A stretch of 64,000 nt of DNA from NCBI GenBank assembly GCA_037577475.1, contig CM075197.1, forward strand, positions 25,672,150 through 25,736,149. The letters are read 5' to 3'. A program made the position numbers and the translations under genes. Under the pieces are notes generated by a model that saw nothing but the letters and a program-made list of their open reading frames with translations, was not told the DNA's origin and did not search any database. Positions 37,701-48,837 of the stretch are shown one piece after another. Numbering within the stretch: the stretch's first letter is position 1; each line of letters begins with the position of its first letter. The DNA is from Chaunax sp. Z400. Its lineage: Eukaryota > Chordata > Actinopteri > Lophiiformes > Chaunacidae.

Positions 37701-40700
37701 AGCTGTGGGTGGGAATGCCCGCCTGGTACGTCGCAGCCTGTCGCGCCAACGTGAAGAGCGGCGCCATCATGGCCAACCTGTCGGACACGGAGATCCAGAG
37801 GGAGATCGGCATCAGTAACCCGCTTCACCGCCTCAAACTGCGGCTGGCCATCCAGGAGATGGTGTCCCTCACCAGCCCCTCCGCCCCGGCCAGCACCCGC
37901 TCTGTGAGACCACACAAAATCATCATATAAAGACACTTAAACAGCCTCCCTATAGGCTTAAAGGTTACAAAGCTTTTAACTGGAGACTTTAAATACCTCC
38001 ATATGTTTATTTATGCTGTCATCAGCAGGGTTTTATCTTTTTAATGCAGATTATACACATTCATATGAGCAGTAAAGGCCACATGTTGAACCAGATGTTT
38101 GTACTTTTGAGATTAGTTCACCCTAAAATGAAAATAGGTAGGGACTGAATTTTCATTGTAGGGTGAACTGTTCCTTTAATGATCCCTGTTGGGGGAAATT
38201 TACAGGAGAATTTGTAATACAGTCTAAAAGTTAATAATAATTGAGTGTATATGACATCATATATGGTTGATGTCAAATAGAAAGCTGATTTTACTGAGTG
38301 GAACGAAACGTCTCTTGCATGTGATAAATGTCATGAATACTTAAAGGTTGATGGTTGAACTTCTGATGCAGATAAACTTCTATTCTTTCACATAAAGGGA
38401 AACCAGATGTAGAAAAGTGTGTTAATGTTTATGAAGATAAAGTCACAAATAAACCAATAAAAAATCTCCTGACTTGATTTTGGAACAAATGCCAAATTAT
38501 GGTTTGCCTGGTTTCCCATTTATTTACAGCAGGAATCAGAATAATGATTCATCCTTCCAGATAAACCAGTTCAACCTCCTGTTCATCGCCGTGGCGATAA
38601 GAAACCCAAGTCTGCTGACGTGATTGGCTAACATCTCGTGATGGTGCTGTTTGATCTCACAGCTTCACTTTTCTCTTCACCACAGTCGACCAGTAACGTT
38701 TGGATGACCCACGCAGAGATGGAGTCCCTGAACGCAGCCACCAAGCCTCCGGTTAGTCCCCCCCCTCCCCCCCCAGCCGTCCCGTCTCTGTCTGACAAAC
38801 CCCTTTTCTTTTATGTTATGATGATTTATTTTTTTTCACCTGGTCTGAATCATTTTGTCTCTCCTCTTCCTCCTCTTCCTCCTCTTCCTCTCTCTGTTTG
38901 AACCTCTTTTCCTTGTGGGCCCAGGCTTTAGTGTTGAACATCTTCTTCTCTCCCTCTGGTTGCTGTTTCAGTTTGAACTGCTTCCAACTAATGACCCGCT
39001 CACTAACACACTGTTCCTCCCTTTTTTGTCCTCTTTTCCTCCTGCTGCTGCTGCCACTGCTGCTCCTCCTTCCTCCTCTGCTTCTCCTCCATCACCTCTC
39101 CTTCCATCCACCCTGCTCCCCTTTCCCTCTCCACCTCCACATCTCTGTCTCTGGCTCTCTCTCTCTCTGTCTCTGTGTCTCGTCTCTCGGCGCTCCAGGA
39201 GCTGAAAGAGTTCAGCTGGGATCAGGTAAGAAACCTTTTTTTCTCTTCTTTTTTTTGTGGAAAATTAACACAATTTGATGCAGTAATATTTTTTAATCTC
39301 TAACTGCTGTGAGTCATTAGCTGCTGACTTGCTCTACCATCAGACATCAAGAGGAGCATGAATCACTGTAGATAATCTGTGGTCATCCCCTCCAGATACT
39401 GGCCTATGGCGATATGAACCACGAGTGGGTGGGCAACGACTGGCTGCCCAGTCTGGGCCTGCCTCAGTATCGCAGCTACTTCATGGAGTCCCTGGTGGAT
39501 GCCCGCATGTTGGACCACCTGACCAAGAAGGAGCTGAGAGGACAGCTAAAGATGGTGGACAGCTTCCACAGGTAGATCCGGACTCCTCCTGTTTTCTCTG
39601 GTTCTTTTCTGCTGACGTTCCGACTCTGTTCTGGAGGAATGTGAAGGCAAACAGGGAACGCTCCTGGCTGCTCAGGTGTGTGTCTCCCAGGCCCTCTTTA
39701 AGTTCTCCTTAAAGAGAGCCTGGGGGGTCGGAGGTGTTGGGTTAATGCCTCCTGAGCGCAGGTGAAAGTGGAAACACGCCCTCTGTTAACCTTCACCCTC
39801 CGGTTCTTTGACCTCTCCCAGGGTCAGCTTGCATTACGGCATCATGTGCCTGAAGCGTCTGAACTACGATCGCAAGGAGCTGGAGAGGAGGAGAGAGGAG
39901 AGCGCCCACCAGAACAAAGGTGAGCTTCTCTTTTTCTTTTTTCCCCTCTGATGTTACCTCACCATTCATCGCCCACATGTGGGTGTGTGTTTGTCTGACC
40001 TCATACGCCCAACTAATACTTCTTTTGATGCTGAGCTATTCTCTTCTTCAAAGCAGCGATGAATAAAATCCTTTTATCTACATCCAGTTCATTATTTACC
40101 TGATTATTACTCCTGTTGCTCTATTGTCAACCCTTTATATGCCTTTTTTTACGCATGATTACTGCATTTTACTTTGTCTTTTTATTCATTTGTCTACATT
40201 AATGTATAAGATACCCGCTCATCTCTATGAACATAACTAGCAAAGAAATAACTTTCTATTTTATTTCTATTTTCTATTCTATTAACCTTAGAAATAAGGA
40301 TTTATAGGCAAAAAAAAGTGTTTTAAAGAATGAAAATAACAAAACTAGAATGGCACTCAGTACAGAGAGAAGCTTCACCAACACTGAACTATCTCACTCA
40401 TCTCTGTTTAGCTTTCTTACCCCACCCCTGCACAAAGTTTTGTGGGAATTTGTTCAGTAGTTTTCCTGATAATCATAACATAATCATAACAGTGGTAAAA
40501 AAAAAAAGAAGAAGAAGAAAAAAGCAGAACAAAAATCTCTCAAAATTAAAAAGCAGCTGTTCAAGGCTTTTCCAGTGGAATCATCTCACGCTAATCTCTG
40601 CATAATCTGGATGGAGACGCACACAATCCCAGCACTCCGCCGTCAGAAGGAAGGAAAACGCTCATAACCTCCTTGGAAGTCAGATGTTAATTCAAAATAC

Positions 40701-43700
40701 AACCATGTTATTCATATTGATAAGTACATAACAGCACTGTTGAACTAAGATTAAAAGGTTTACCACTCGTCTACACTTCTAGCTCCGTTCAGCCACAGCG
40801 TTAAGCGCCTTCTGTAGATTATAGATTATTAAGATGAAAGATTATATCATCTACATATAGTGGTATACGGATAATGGAATCGTCGCCTTTAACAACCGGG
40901 TCGTAAGATTTAATTTGCATACCTAAATCAGTGTTATCGCTCGTAGCTCGGTGCCATTAGCTTCACTACATTTAACTTTTAACAAGATCTCTTAAATGTA
41001 TGAGGTCATAAAAAGAGAAAGGAAATTGCCTCCTAAACTAAGAAAACCATAAAAATAATTAACTTTCTTCCGTCGGCTTTGGCGTGTAAAATAAAGGAAA
41101 CCCCTCGCTTAGATATATAAAACACACCACAAACTTAATAATGGTAAAACAGACATTTCCTTTTATTTCCGCCATCTCCCGCGTTGCTGGGAAATATTTG
41201 GACCACCCCTTTGTTATTGCTGCACGTCCCCCACCCCCCCCATTCTTAGAGGAGATTATAAGACAGCTTTCTAGTGCAATTTGGCAGGATAATGATGACC
41301 TAAATGTCAGCTCAATCGTTAAACAAACCCAAATCTCTCACTCTCCCACCGCCGCGCCTCGCCATGCACATGTTGTATATTCAAAGGCAGTTCACCTTGG
41401 CTGATCTCACAGAAGAATTCCCAAAGTGATTTGTGAGTTTTTGGCTTTGTCTTATCTTGAGGGTTGATCTTTACAGTCCATGTCAAGATTTCACCGTCTC
41501 TCTCAATCAGGCATCAATCCCTCACAGGTAATTTAACCCAATTCAGAGGACCATAAATAAGACAGATCAGACTAGCATGTTTCATCCATCTTGATCTTCA
41601 GGAAGTGAACGAAATATTAAGAAACCTGATCTCACTTATAAAAAGTAAGGGAGCAGACAGCTGGCCCGTTTGCAGATGGATGCCTCCCCTCCCTCCCTTC
41701 ACCTTCTCCTGTCTTCCTCCCCTCCCTCCCTTCACCTTCTCCTGTCTTCCTCCCCTCCCTCCCTTCACCTTCTCCTGTCTTCCTCCCCAGATGTGATGGT
41801 ATGGTCAAACGAGCGCGTGATGTGCTGGGTGCAGATGCTCGGCCTGAAAGAGTACGCCGACAACCTCCGAGAGAGCGGCGTCCACGGGGCCCTGCTGGCT
41901 TTAGACGACACCTTCGACTACACCGACCTGGCCCTGCTGCTGCAGATCCCCAACCAGAACACACAGGTAAAGGTCAAAGGTCACGGATCAAAGTGTGTTT
42001 CACATCCGTTCCAGTTGTCAACTTATGAGGAAGCAATTAGTGCTACAGTAGGAACAGAGGGGTAGTTTTTAAGGGCAGATATTTAGAACTTAAGAACCAG
42101 CAAACATGTTTTATATATATTTTAAATATAAAAATGACGGGGATATTAACCATATTGCATAGTGATATTTTGAATTTTATATTCATTTTCTTTTGTGCCA
42201 TCTTTTGTTTCCATTGAAACGTGGTTTTAGGTGAAGCTTATCTCACAAACTGTAGTTTCTAGCTTCACCAACATTTGCACATAAATTAACCGTGTGTGTG
42301 TTGTGTTATGTGGTCCTCCAAAATGTTTTACCTCACATAACATAAAATTATTCTGGTTTAAATTATAAACCACCAAAAAGTTAAATTAATGGGACAAAAG
42401 TCTTAATTTACTACTATCCTCTCCATCATTGAAAAATCCATAATAATAATAATCCAAAGTGTAAATGCTGAAAAGAAGGTGTTGCACAGTTCACTGAAAA
42501 TGTGGCCTGGAGTTTGTCATCACACTCTTAAATTGGCTCCCAAACTTGTGGCTTCATATGTAAGTAAAGGCTGATTTTGCTGATTTTTGCTAATTAATGT
42601 CGTGAGGTAATCTTGTGTCGCACTATGTGCATGCATCATTCTGCACAGTGTAGCATCCAGCTGCAGCTTTAGTAGCATTTCATGTTTATCCAATGCACAA
42701 TAATTGCAACCTTTCTTTACTTCAGCCAGAAAGACTGCCTTTTGTCAGGCAAGGGCTTTAATGATGTGTTTAATATCTACAGTATTTATCTGAAACCAAT
42801 GCATGAGTCAAATTTCTTTTGATCATCTGAGTCTCAAATAGGACAAAGTTTGATTTATGTCTCTAAATTATTAGAGTGGTCCCAGGTTCAATCCGAACAG
42901 ATTCCCTCTCCATCATTCTCTGTCATCTCCCTGCTGTTTGATAATTAAGTTTGAAAATACCTGAACGCATGTATAGCAGTAACAAGCCTCATCTGGGGCC
43001 TCATTACAGGAACCTCCCGAGTATAAAATCTTGAATCAGTTTAGGATGACATTTAGAATTTTTGGTACAACACAATTTCCTAACTGCTCTTAAGAAAAAA
43101 AAATCCAGTTTATCTTTGGGAAGGAATTAGCATTAGCATTAGGTGTGTATGGTAATGTGAGTCAAGATGGGAACAAGATAAACACTGAAATGATGTGACT
43201 GAAAGGAAACTCCAGTTATTACTGTAGGAGAAGCTAACACTCTTGTTAGCCTGTAGGAGAAGCTAACACTCTTGTTAGCCTGCTGGAGAAGCTAATACTG
43301 TTGTTAGCCTGTTGGAGAAGCTAACACTCTTGTTAGCCTGTTGGAGAAGCTAATACTGTTGTTAGCCTGTTGGAGAAGCTAATACTGTTGTTAGCCTGTT
43401 GGAGAAGCTAACAGTCTTGTTAGCTTGTTGGAGAAGCATAGACAGAGGCATTCAGGGACAAGGGCCGATTGAAGAATATAGTTTACAAGTCTGTTTAGGA
43501 TTTTTTTAAAGATAAGATGCGAGGTCTGAGACAGGGCAGGACTCCGCTTTGAGTTTAGGAACAGGAGGAGGATTTTTTTCTTCTTCCATAATGAGGTACA
43601 TGAGGCACATGAGGCATGATATTCAAATGTGTGGTAATGAATGCCGGCGTAGCACACCTGTCCTAAAAATGTGTCCAAATGAATCTCAGAACTCTACATC

Positions 43701-43811
43701 ACCTCTCTCCTGCAGGCCAGACAGCTCCTGGAGCAAGAGTACAACTCCCTCATCTCCATGGGAACTGAGAGACGACCTGATGAGGTCAGCATGCTAATCC
43801 ACTTGCATAAA

Positions 43812-43848
<37 letters not shown>

Positions 43849-44641
43849 GGTTTGAGTGATGGGTTGTCTGAGCAGCCATGTTTTTGTTCACACACTGTGC
43901 GACAGGATGGAACTAAGACGTTCACCCGCTCGCCCTCCTGGAGGAAGATGTTTAGGGAGAAAGACCTCCGGGGCGTGACCTCCGACTCCGCCGAGACCCT
44001 GCCTGCTAACTTCCGTGCCTCAGCGATCTCCACGCCCTCCGTTACCCTGAGAAAGGTTCAGAGTGATGGTGAGTCTGACCTCCGACACCGTCGCTCTCTC
44101 ATATTCAGCCCTCGAGGCGCGTCTCAGTTTAGACGATGTGTGAAAACCTGTTACTCTATATGGCGTCGCTCGCAGGAAGACCATGACAGGAATCAGCGCT
44201 AAAGGTCTGTTGCAGCCGGGTGAGGAGGCTGGCTCTGATCAGGTGCAGCTGTTCTGCAGGTCTGATCATAGCCGAGCCGCGTGTTTACATCTTGGATCTT
44301 TTGGAAAAGAGCTTTGAACAGAAACATTTCTGACAGCGTATTATATACGCTGCTGAAAAACGCAGAATCACACGTACACAGAACAGTCAGTTGTTTTCAT
44401 GCTACTCTGCCATTAGTCTGCCAGTGGAATTTTTCTGCAGAGGAACTGGAAATAACAAGGAACAGACGCTTCAAAGTACAGAGGAAGACTATTATCCCTC
44501 ATTCCACTTGTTAATAGGAATGCCTGTGGAAGGTTAGAGCTGTTGAAGACATTTGCGATAATGACCCCCGTCTGTGTGTCTCCCACAGCCAGCTCTGGTG
44601 CCCGGGGTGAATCTGCCTCAGTGAGGACGTACTCCTGTTGA
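23293..44641 (+). CDS. ppfia3: Liprin-alpha-3, presynaptic active-zone scaffold (29 coding exons)
   Basis: Exons: 23293-23637, 28585-28686, 28800-29039, 29128-29187, 30031-30159, 30274-30366, 30999-31051, 31166-31259, 31474-31608, 32389-32472, 32762-32893, 33605-33667, 33763-33842, 34200-34359, 35118-35311, 35392-35629, 36858-36991, 37083-37237, 37331-37430, 37533-37614, 37703-37903, 38686-38751, 39199-39225, 39396-39571, 39822-39919, 41791-41966, 43716-43784, 43906-44068, 44589-44641. All phases agree, giving 1233 residues (human PPFIA3 1194). The protein starts MMCEVMPTISEDG, has a glycine/serine-rich insert (about 14-60), long coiled coils (about 62-560), a serine-rich linker with a basic stretch (KKKSIKSSIGRLFGKKEKG), three SAM domains (about 865-945, 990-1062, 1082-1155) and a C-terminal VRTYSC. 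Liprin-alphas bind LAR-type receptor phosphatases, RIM/ELKS, CASK and KIF1A and organise presynaptic release sites. Residue-level identity to mammalian liprin-alpha-3 is very high across coiled coils and SAM domains. Confidence 0.97.
23725..24084. mobile_element. MITE-like element with terminal inverted repeats
   Basis: The left end GAGGCCTGTTTCATAAA (23725-23741) is matched in inverse by the right end TTTATGAAACAGACCTC (24068-24084), 16 of 17 positions. The 360-bp interior has no coding potential. Such elements with a CCTGTTTCATAAA terminus are frequent in fish introns. A target-site duplication was not confirmed. Confidence 0.7.
26424..26483. repeat. (GT)n microsatellite
   Basis: About 60 bases of nearly perfect GT dinucleotides in ppfia3 intron 1. 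Confidence 0.97.
27685..27745 (+). repeat. Interspersed repeat fragment in ppfia3 intron 1
   Basis: Contains ACTCAACCTGTCTCCTCTACTT and GTGAAGCGTGGTTAAGCCACGCCCTCGG, near-identical to parts of 17165-17250 in the nucb1 intron. Confidence 0.55.
29642..29680. repeat. (GTA)n microsatellite
   Basis: About thirteen GTA units in the ppfia3 intron between exons 4 and 5, inside a broader region of imperfect GTA/ATA words starting near 29500. Confidence 0.95.
30864..30890. repeat. (CCT)n microsatellite
   Basis: About nine CCT units within a long pyrimidine-rich run ahead of ppfia3 exon 7. Confidence 0.9.
31609..31674. repeat. ppfia3: (GT)n microsatellite starting at a splice donor
   Basis: Exon 9 of ppfia3 ends AACAAG at 31608. 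The first intron bases are GTGTGTTTGTGTGT..., continuing as pure GT to 31674, so the donor GT is itself the first repeat unit. The donor still has G at +3 and +5 and T at +6. Confidence 0.9.
31840..31880. repeat. (TA)n / (TATAGA)n compound microsatellite
   Basis: TA dinucleotides run into TAGATA hexamer units in the ppfia3 intron between exons 9 and 10. Confidence 0.9.
34620..34856. repeat. A-rich AAATA/AATA tract, possible retroposon tail
   Basis: About 120 bases of AATA, AAATA and AAAATA units (34735-34856) follow TGTGCACTGTCCCTGGTAAATG. That order, a CTGTCCCTG.TAAAT end and then an A-rich microsatellite, resembles a retroposon 3' end in the ppfia3 intron between exons 14 and 15. The body of such an element was not identified. 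Confidence 0.55.
36172..36250 (+). repeat. Interspersed repeat end, 'AAAGGAACAGTTTGACATTTT' type
   Basis: TTAAAGGAACAGTTTGACATTTTAGGAAATACTCTTGTTTGC matches a repeat terminus common in percomorph fishes. Only one end is clear, and its partner may be the GGGTGAACTGTCCCTTTAAG at 36741-36760. It lies in the ppfia3 intron before exon 17. Confidence 0.5.
38115..38178. repeat. Short hairpin repeat, 'AGTTCACCCT' family
   Basis: AGTTCACCCTAAAATGAAAAT and ATTTTCATTGTAGGGTGAACT are inverted copies (20 of 21 bases pair) around a short spacer, followed by GTTCCTTTAA. It looks like a deletion-reduced foldback of the family seen at 54091-54835. It is in the intron after ppfia3 exon 21. Confidence 0.65.
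39199..39225 (+). other. ppfia3: 27-nt microexon of ppfia3
   Basis: This exon encodes ELKEFSWDQ, aligned with the nine-residue ETKEISWEQ of human liprin-alpha-3 just before the second SAM domain. It has a CCAG acceptor and a GTAAG donor and sits after about 430 bases of pyrimidine-rich DNA. Length 27 keeps frame, so skipping would be tolerated. Confidence 0.85.
40340..40480 (+). repeat. Interspersed repeat, 'CCTCCGCCAAGG' family (copy 2)
   Basis: AACTAGAATGGCACTCAGTA and, further on, CACAAAGTTTTGTGGGAATTTGTTCAGTAGTTTTCC match the family defined at 59595-60021. It is a shortened copy in the ppfia3 intron between exons 25 and 26. Confidence 0.6.
41683..41790. repeat. ppfia3: 33-bp pyrimidine minisatellite ending at a splice acceptor
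   Basis: Three tandem copies of a 33-bp unit (it begins CCTCCCCTCCC) fill 41683-41781. A fourth copy is cut off by the CCCCAG acceptor of ppfia3 exon 26 at 41790. The array therefore is the polypyrimidine tract of that exon. Confidence 0.9.
43222..43437. repeat. 29-bp minisatellite, about 7.5 copies
   Basis: Units start at 43222, 43251, 43280, 43309, 43338, 43367, 43396 and (partial) 43425. Each carries GGAGAAGCTAAC...GTTAGC, so each unit can pair with itself (GCTAAC/GTTAGC). It lies in the ppfia3 intron between exons 26 and 27. Variant units alternate ACACTCTT and ATACTGTT cores. Confidence 0.93.
43811..43848. repeat. (AT)n microsatellite
   Basis: About 38 bases of AT dinucleotides with one GT interruption, between ppfia3 exons 27 and 28. 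Confidence 0.95.
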
Positions 44642-45037
44642 AGGGCTGAGGTGAGAACCGCATTAATAAAACTGTAGCATCGTTCTCATCCATACAGGGT
44701 TTATCTGTGCAGTCAGAAACTTCCTCTAAGCTTCCATCATGGTTTGCACATGTGGCGAGCACATTTGTTTGAGCCTCCTTGTTTTATGTATTTGTTTGTT
44801 ATAGAGGATTGGTTTGACCCTGGGATTGTAGTCATCAGCCTGAGCTCTTTAAGAGGTGTTTTTTTCTGTTTTTTTTTTTTTGTGGGGATTTAGGGTTGAG
44901 TTAAGGCCACGGGAGCAATGACGTGGTGATATTCCTGTTTCATTCCTCAGGGCACTGACCAGATCGGGACTAGAGGACCCTCTCGCTCATCCACGGAGAA
45001 AGAAGCAATGAATATAACCATTTAACTTCAAAATAAA
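44642..45037 (+). other. ppfia3: ppfia3 proximal 3' UTR, probably with a short intron
   Basis: Eleven bases after the stop lies a good donor (CTGAG then GTGAGA, intron from about 44651). A matching acceptor (CATTCCTCAG) is near 44950. The first canonical AATAAA is at 45032-45037, another AATAAA lies near 45078 and one at 48267-48272. The intron would sit within 50 bases of the stop, so it should not trigger decay of the transcript. Confidence 0.45.
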
Positions 45038-46499
45038 TCTATCGGTCCGACCTTTCTGCAATAACAGAAGCAAAGGAATAAAAAGGGGAGGATGACATGA
45101 AGAATGTACGAATGCTTTTATGAATGGGATCCTCCTGTTCTCTCTCTCTCTTGTCTCTCTCTCTCTCTCTTCCTGTCATTCTGTCTTTGCTCTGTCTCTC
45201 CACGTGACTGCGCTGCGGGGGTTGATCCGAGGACAACGTCGGCGATCGTGCAGGTTTCCCCCCCCCTCGTCCGTGTCGGAGTCTGCATTCGCTCGGCAGA
45301 GTTAGGGCAAAATCAGGGCTCATTTTTCGTACCTTCAGAGGAAACCACTTGCTGCTGTTTGTGTCGCCTTACAACTGAGAAGTTTAGATCGTAAAAAACC
45401 TGGGAGGACTGGTGTTACAGTGATGAGGGGGGGGGGATTAGCTGGGTGGACGTAAAAGCCAGTTGTAACTCTTAACGACACCGGCGTTCTCCATTCTACT
45501 CACGAGTCGGCTGGTGTCCAGTGTCAGCCATTGTGACTCTACAGGTTTGGTTCTTTGGTTCAGTCAGGGGTGTCGAAGTATCCCCAATTGGTCGGACTGG
45601 TGTGGTAAAACACATCCTGTTTCGGACCACATCACAGGGAACCTCCTCATGCTTTGTCTATTGGCACCTTGAAAGCTGATAGGCTGAGTCATCTCTTTTC
45701 AAGGGACTTTCATTATAGAGTTCAAAGGCTCAGAGAGGGATGGGAGGCCACAGTGTTCACGATGTCAATGGCAGGAAATCTATACACTTAGTGTTTGTAC
45801 CACTGTCTGAAAGGGCCGTACTTTACAAGGAGTTTATAAGTCCCAAAGATTTTTCACACGAGGTGTCCTCATCTCCAGGAGTTTGACTCAGCTGCTGAAA
45901 AATGTCTTATGATGTCTTCTATGGTGCTGGAGCTTAAACCTTCATGGTTTCATAATGATGGGAAATCTTTCAGGGCTAATGAGTTGCATTATGGGAGATG
46001 TAGGATGCAGCCGTTTTGGTTGGTGACTGCCTCGTCCATCGTTCGGACTGAGAAGTCAGGATATTTCAGCCTCTGATGGTTTGAGTTTTACCAAACATTC
46101 TCAAAATGCAAAACTAAAATGCTTCTAGACCAACAGATCGGTTTTTAAAAAAAACAACTAGGAATAAAGATAAGTTTTGGGTTGCCAAGTTGTAAAAAAA
46201 AAAAAAAACACTTTGGATCAGGTGAAGTCTGCATTTTTTAAATCTAGCTCTTTAATTATTTTAATAATTAAAATTATACCCCACCAGTTTTTACACATAT
46301 ATTATTTCTGGAAAAAAGTTAATATTGACCTCTTAGAATTCAATCAACACTCGTATGATTCCAAAACACTTTGCCGTGTTGAACATAAATATCTTTAGTA
46401 AAGCAGAATGTGACAATTTCCTAATTGCTTTTAACATGTGCACCATTAAAATCAGTACAAAGACAGTATCTTTATCATTTTACCTCATCAATTCCATTG

Positions 46500-46765
46500 A
46501 ATTTTTTGTAAATGTGGGCTTTTTCTGAAACTGATACCAGCAGCACGTTTCGAACAAGTTGGGACGGGGATGACAAACAGTTGTGGAATGCCCAAAAACA
46601 CCTGCTTGGAAGATCCACAGGTAAACAGGTTCATTGGAAGCAGGTGATAGTATCATGATCAGGTTCATACCGGTCCTCTAAAACCATTTAAACATTTAAT
46701 TTGTAAATGATGGCATTCTGTTTTCATTTGTTTTATACAACGTCCAACTTTGTTGGAATCTGAGT
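46500..46765 (+). mobile_element. Tc1/mariner-type element fragment (noncoding end)
   Basis: Contains CAGCACGTTTCGAACAAGTTGGGACGGGG, GTGGAATGCCCAAAAACACCTG and CAGGTAAACAGGTTCATTGGAAGCAGGTGATAGTATCATGA-type sequence, and ends ACAACGTCCAACTTTGTTGGAATCTGAGTTG. The last part matches the terminus at about 7510-7542. No transposase remains. Confidence 0.55.
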
Positions 46766-46909
46766 TGCATAAGATACTTAATTTAAAAGGTTTTCTGACT
46801 TTAACAATGAGACAGATCTGTGGTGCAAAGGCATTTTTTAATTAATGAGTCTTCTGCTATAAAAACCTAGCCTTTTGTCAATAAGTTGTTTTTAATAAAC
46901 AAATACATC

Positions 46910-47310
46910 CTAATGAACTAAAATGGCTCACAGTAGAGTGCACACCTCCACTGAACAATCCTACACTGCCTTAGCTAACAGGCTAACAAGAGTGTTAGCT
47001 TCTCCACTAGGGTAATAACAGTGTTAGCTTCTCCAGCAGGCTAACAACAGTTTTAGCTTCTCCAACAATCTTTGTAGCTTGCCCGGGCCATGCAACACCC
47101 CTCTACAAAGTTTTTTGGAATCGATTCAGTAGTTTTTGCGTAATTAGGGCAAATGTCGAAAATCACTCTCTCTCTTGCAATATTAAAGAAAGTTTTTTTA
47201 AAATCCTGGATCTGCCCCTTTATAACAAAATTTCCACAAAAGTTTCGTGGAAATCCGTCTAGAAGTTTTTGTTAATGCTGCTAACAAACAAACCAACTAT
47301 CCGATAAATG
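46910..47310 (+). repeat. Interspersed repeat, 'CCTCCGCCAAGG' family (copy 3) with embedded minisatellite
   Basis: The start (ACTAAAATGGCTCACAGTAGAGTGCACACCTCC) and the right half (CTACAAAGTTTTTTGGAATCG, AGTAGTTTTTGCGTAATTAGGG, GCCCCTTTATA, GTGGAAATCCGTCTAGAAGTTTTTGT) match 59595-60021. In the middle (46972-47070) about three units reading GTTAGCTTCTCC... replace the usual sequence. They are the reverse complement of the 29-bp unit at 43222-43437. Confidence 0.7.
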
Positions 47311-48557
47311 GACACTAGTGAAAACAAAACCGTCTTGGTGGGAATAATCTAAAAAGATATTCAGGAGAAAAATCAAAACGTTTTTCACAATCTTGCAACC
47401 TAAAAGTGATTTTTAATAAAAGAGTCTTTTATTTCTACATCTCTATTGAACTGAAACATACTTCACATGAAAATGCCATTAGTCCCAAACTGTAAACCCT
47501 TTGTAAAGTACGCGTTGATTGAAAGTGGTACCAGTGGATTGCATATATTTTGGGAGGGTTGCCCTCCACGACGTGAGGTTTTCTGACTTCTAATCATCAG
47601 CTCAGGGTCTTGGGTAATCGACAGAGAGACAAAACAGCGATTCACACAGGGAGGAAAGAAAGAACTAAAAGGTTGGACAGAGGCCGGTCATTTTACTGCA
47701 CACACAAGCCATAACAGAAACCACAAGCTCTCTGGGGGGGTGAGATCAGAGGGAGGCAAGGGGAGAGGGCGAGCCCGAGGAAAGCCCAGGAAACAAAACC
47801 TTTAGCCTCTGTGTTTACGATGCATGTCAAACAAACGACAATGACCTACAAACGTTGTTTTGGTGGTGAAGATGATATGAGGTGTCTTTAAAAATATATA
47901 TCTGTATGATAAACCTACAGGGGGCGGGAAGCCTGGGGATCAATTTGTAAAATGTGTGTATTTTTTTCAGTTGCCTTTTTTATTTTTTACTATATCTATT
48001 TATTTTCTTCAGGTATGTATTGGATAAATGTATGTACATGTTCCGTTCCCTCTCGACTTCATTTGAACTAGTTTTAAAAGTAAATATGAAACATTGAAAA
48101 TGGTCATTCAAATACGCTACTGTATGTGTACATTTTGAGAACAAATTGTGCAATGATTCAACAGATTTCCATGATTAAAGTGATAGTCATACAAATTGAA
48201 AATATCATCTGGAAAATAAACAATGATGATGGTGATGATAATGAAAATGGTGATGTAAAAGAAAAAAATAAAGCGATCCAGGTGGATCTGCTGATCATCG
48301 CAAACTTTCTTCTTTCTTTTTCCCCCTTTTATTTGTTTTATTCTGTCTCTTTATGAAATTACAACTTGTGTAATATTTTACTTTTAGATTTCCTTCTACT
48401 TCACATTTATGAGGCTGATAATGTACTTTTTACTCTACATTTATTTGACAGCAAGAGCCACTAATTACTTTGCAGCTCAAGATTTACACCCTAACTATGC
48501 AGGACTTTTCCTCCCACTGGAGTTTTAATAATGGTATTTTAACATAATTATTTAGCC

Positions 48558-48837
48558 CAGGGGTTCCCAAAATTTTCACCCCCTGACCCCCAAAATAATG
48601 GTGCCACTTGTGACCCCCACTATCCCCGGAGTTGGTTGCAGCACACACAGTAAGCTTATCGGAACACTTTTATTTGCATGGTTTTATTTTTTTATTTAAC
48701 TATCTTGTGTAACAATTATGGCTAAAATAGACTAATCATTTTTAAATTTGATTTGATTTCTGGAAATCATCTCCTGACCCCACCATTGGTCTCTCGTGAC
48801 CCCCAGGGGGTGCAGACCCCCACTTTGGGAACCTCTG
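48558..48837. mobile_element. hAT-type nonautonomous element with perfect 8-bp target duplication
   Basis: Terminal inverted repeats are CAGGGGTTCCCAAA (left) and TTTGGGAACCTCTG (right). They are flanked by identical 8-bp direct repeats ATTTAGCC at 48550-48557 and 48838-48845. The 280-bp interior is rich in GACCCCC words and lacks coding potential. TIR sequence and 8-bp duplication are standard for hAT-superfamily MITEs. Confidence 0.92.

Noticed and set aside
43222..43437. Possible CRISPR-like array
   Set aside because: Units are directly adjacent 29-mers without spacers, in a vertebrate intron; it is a minisatellite.
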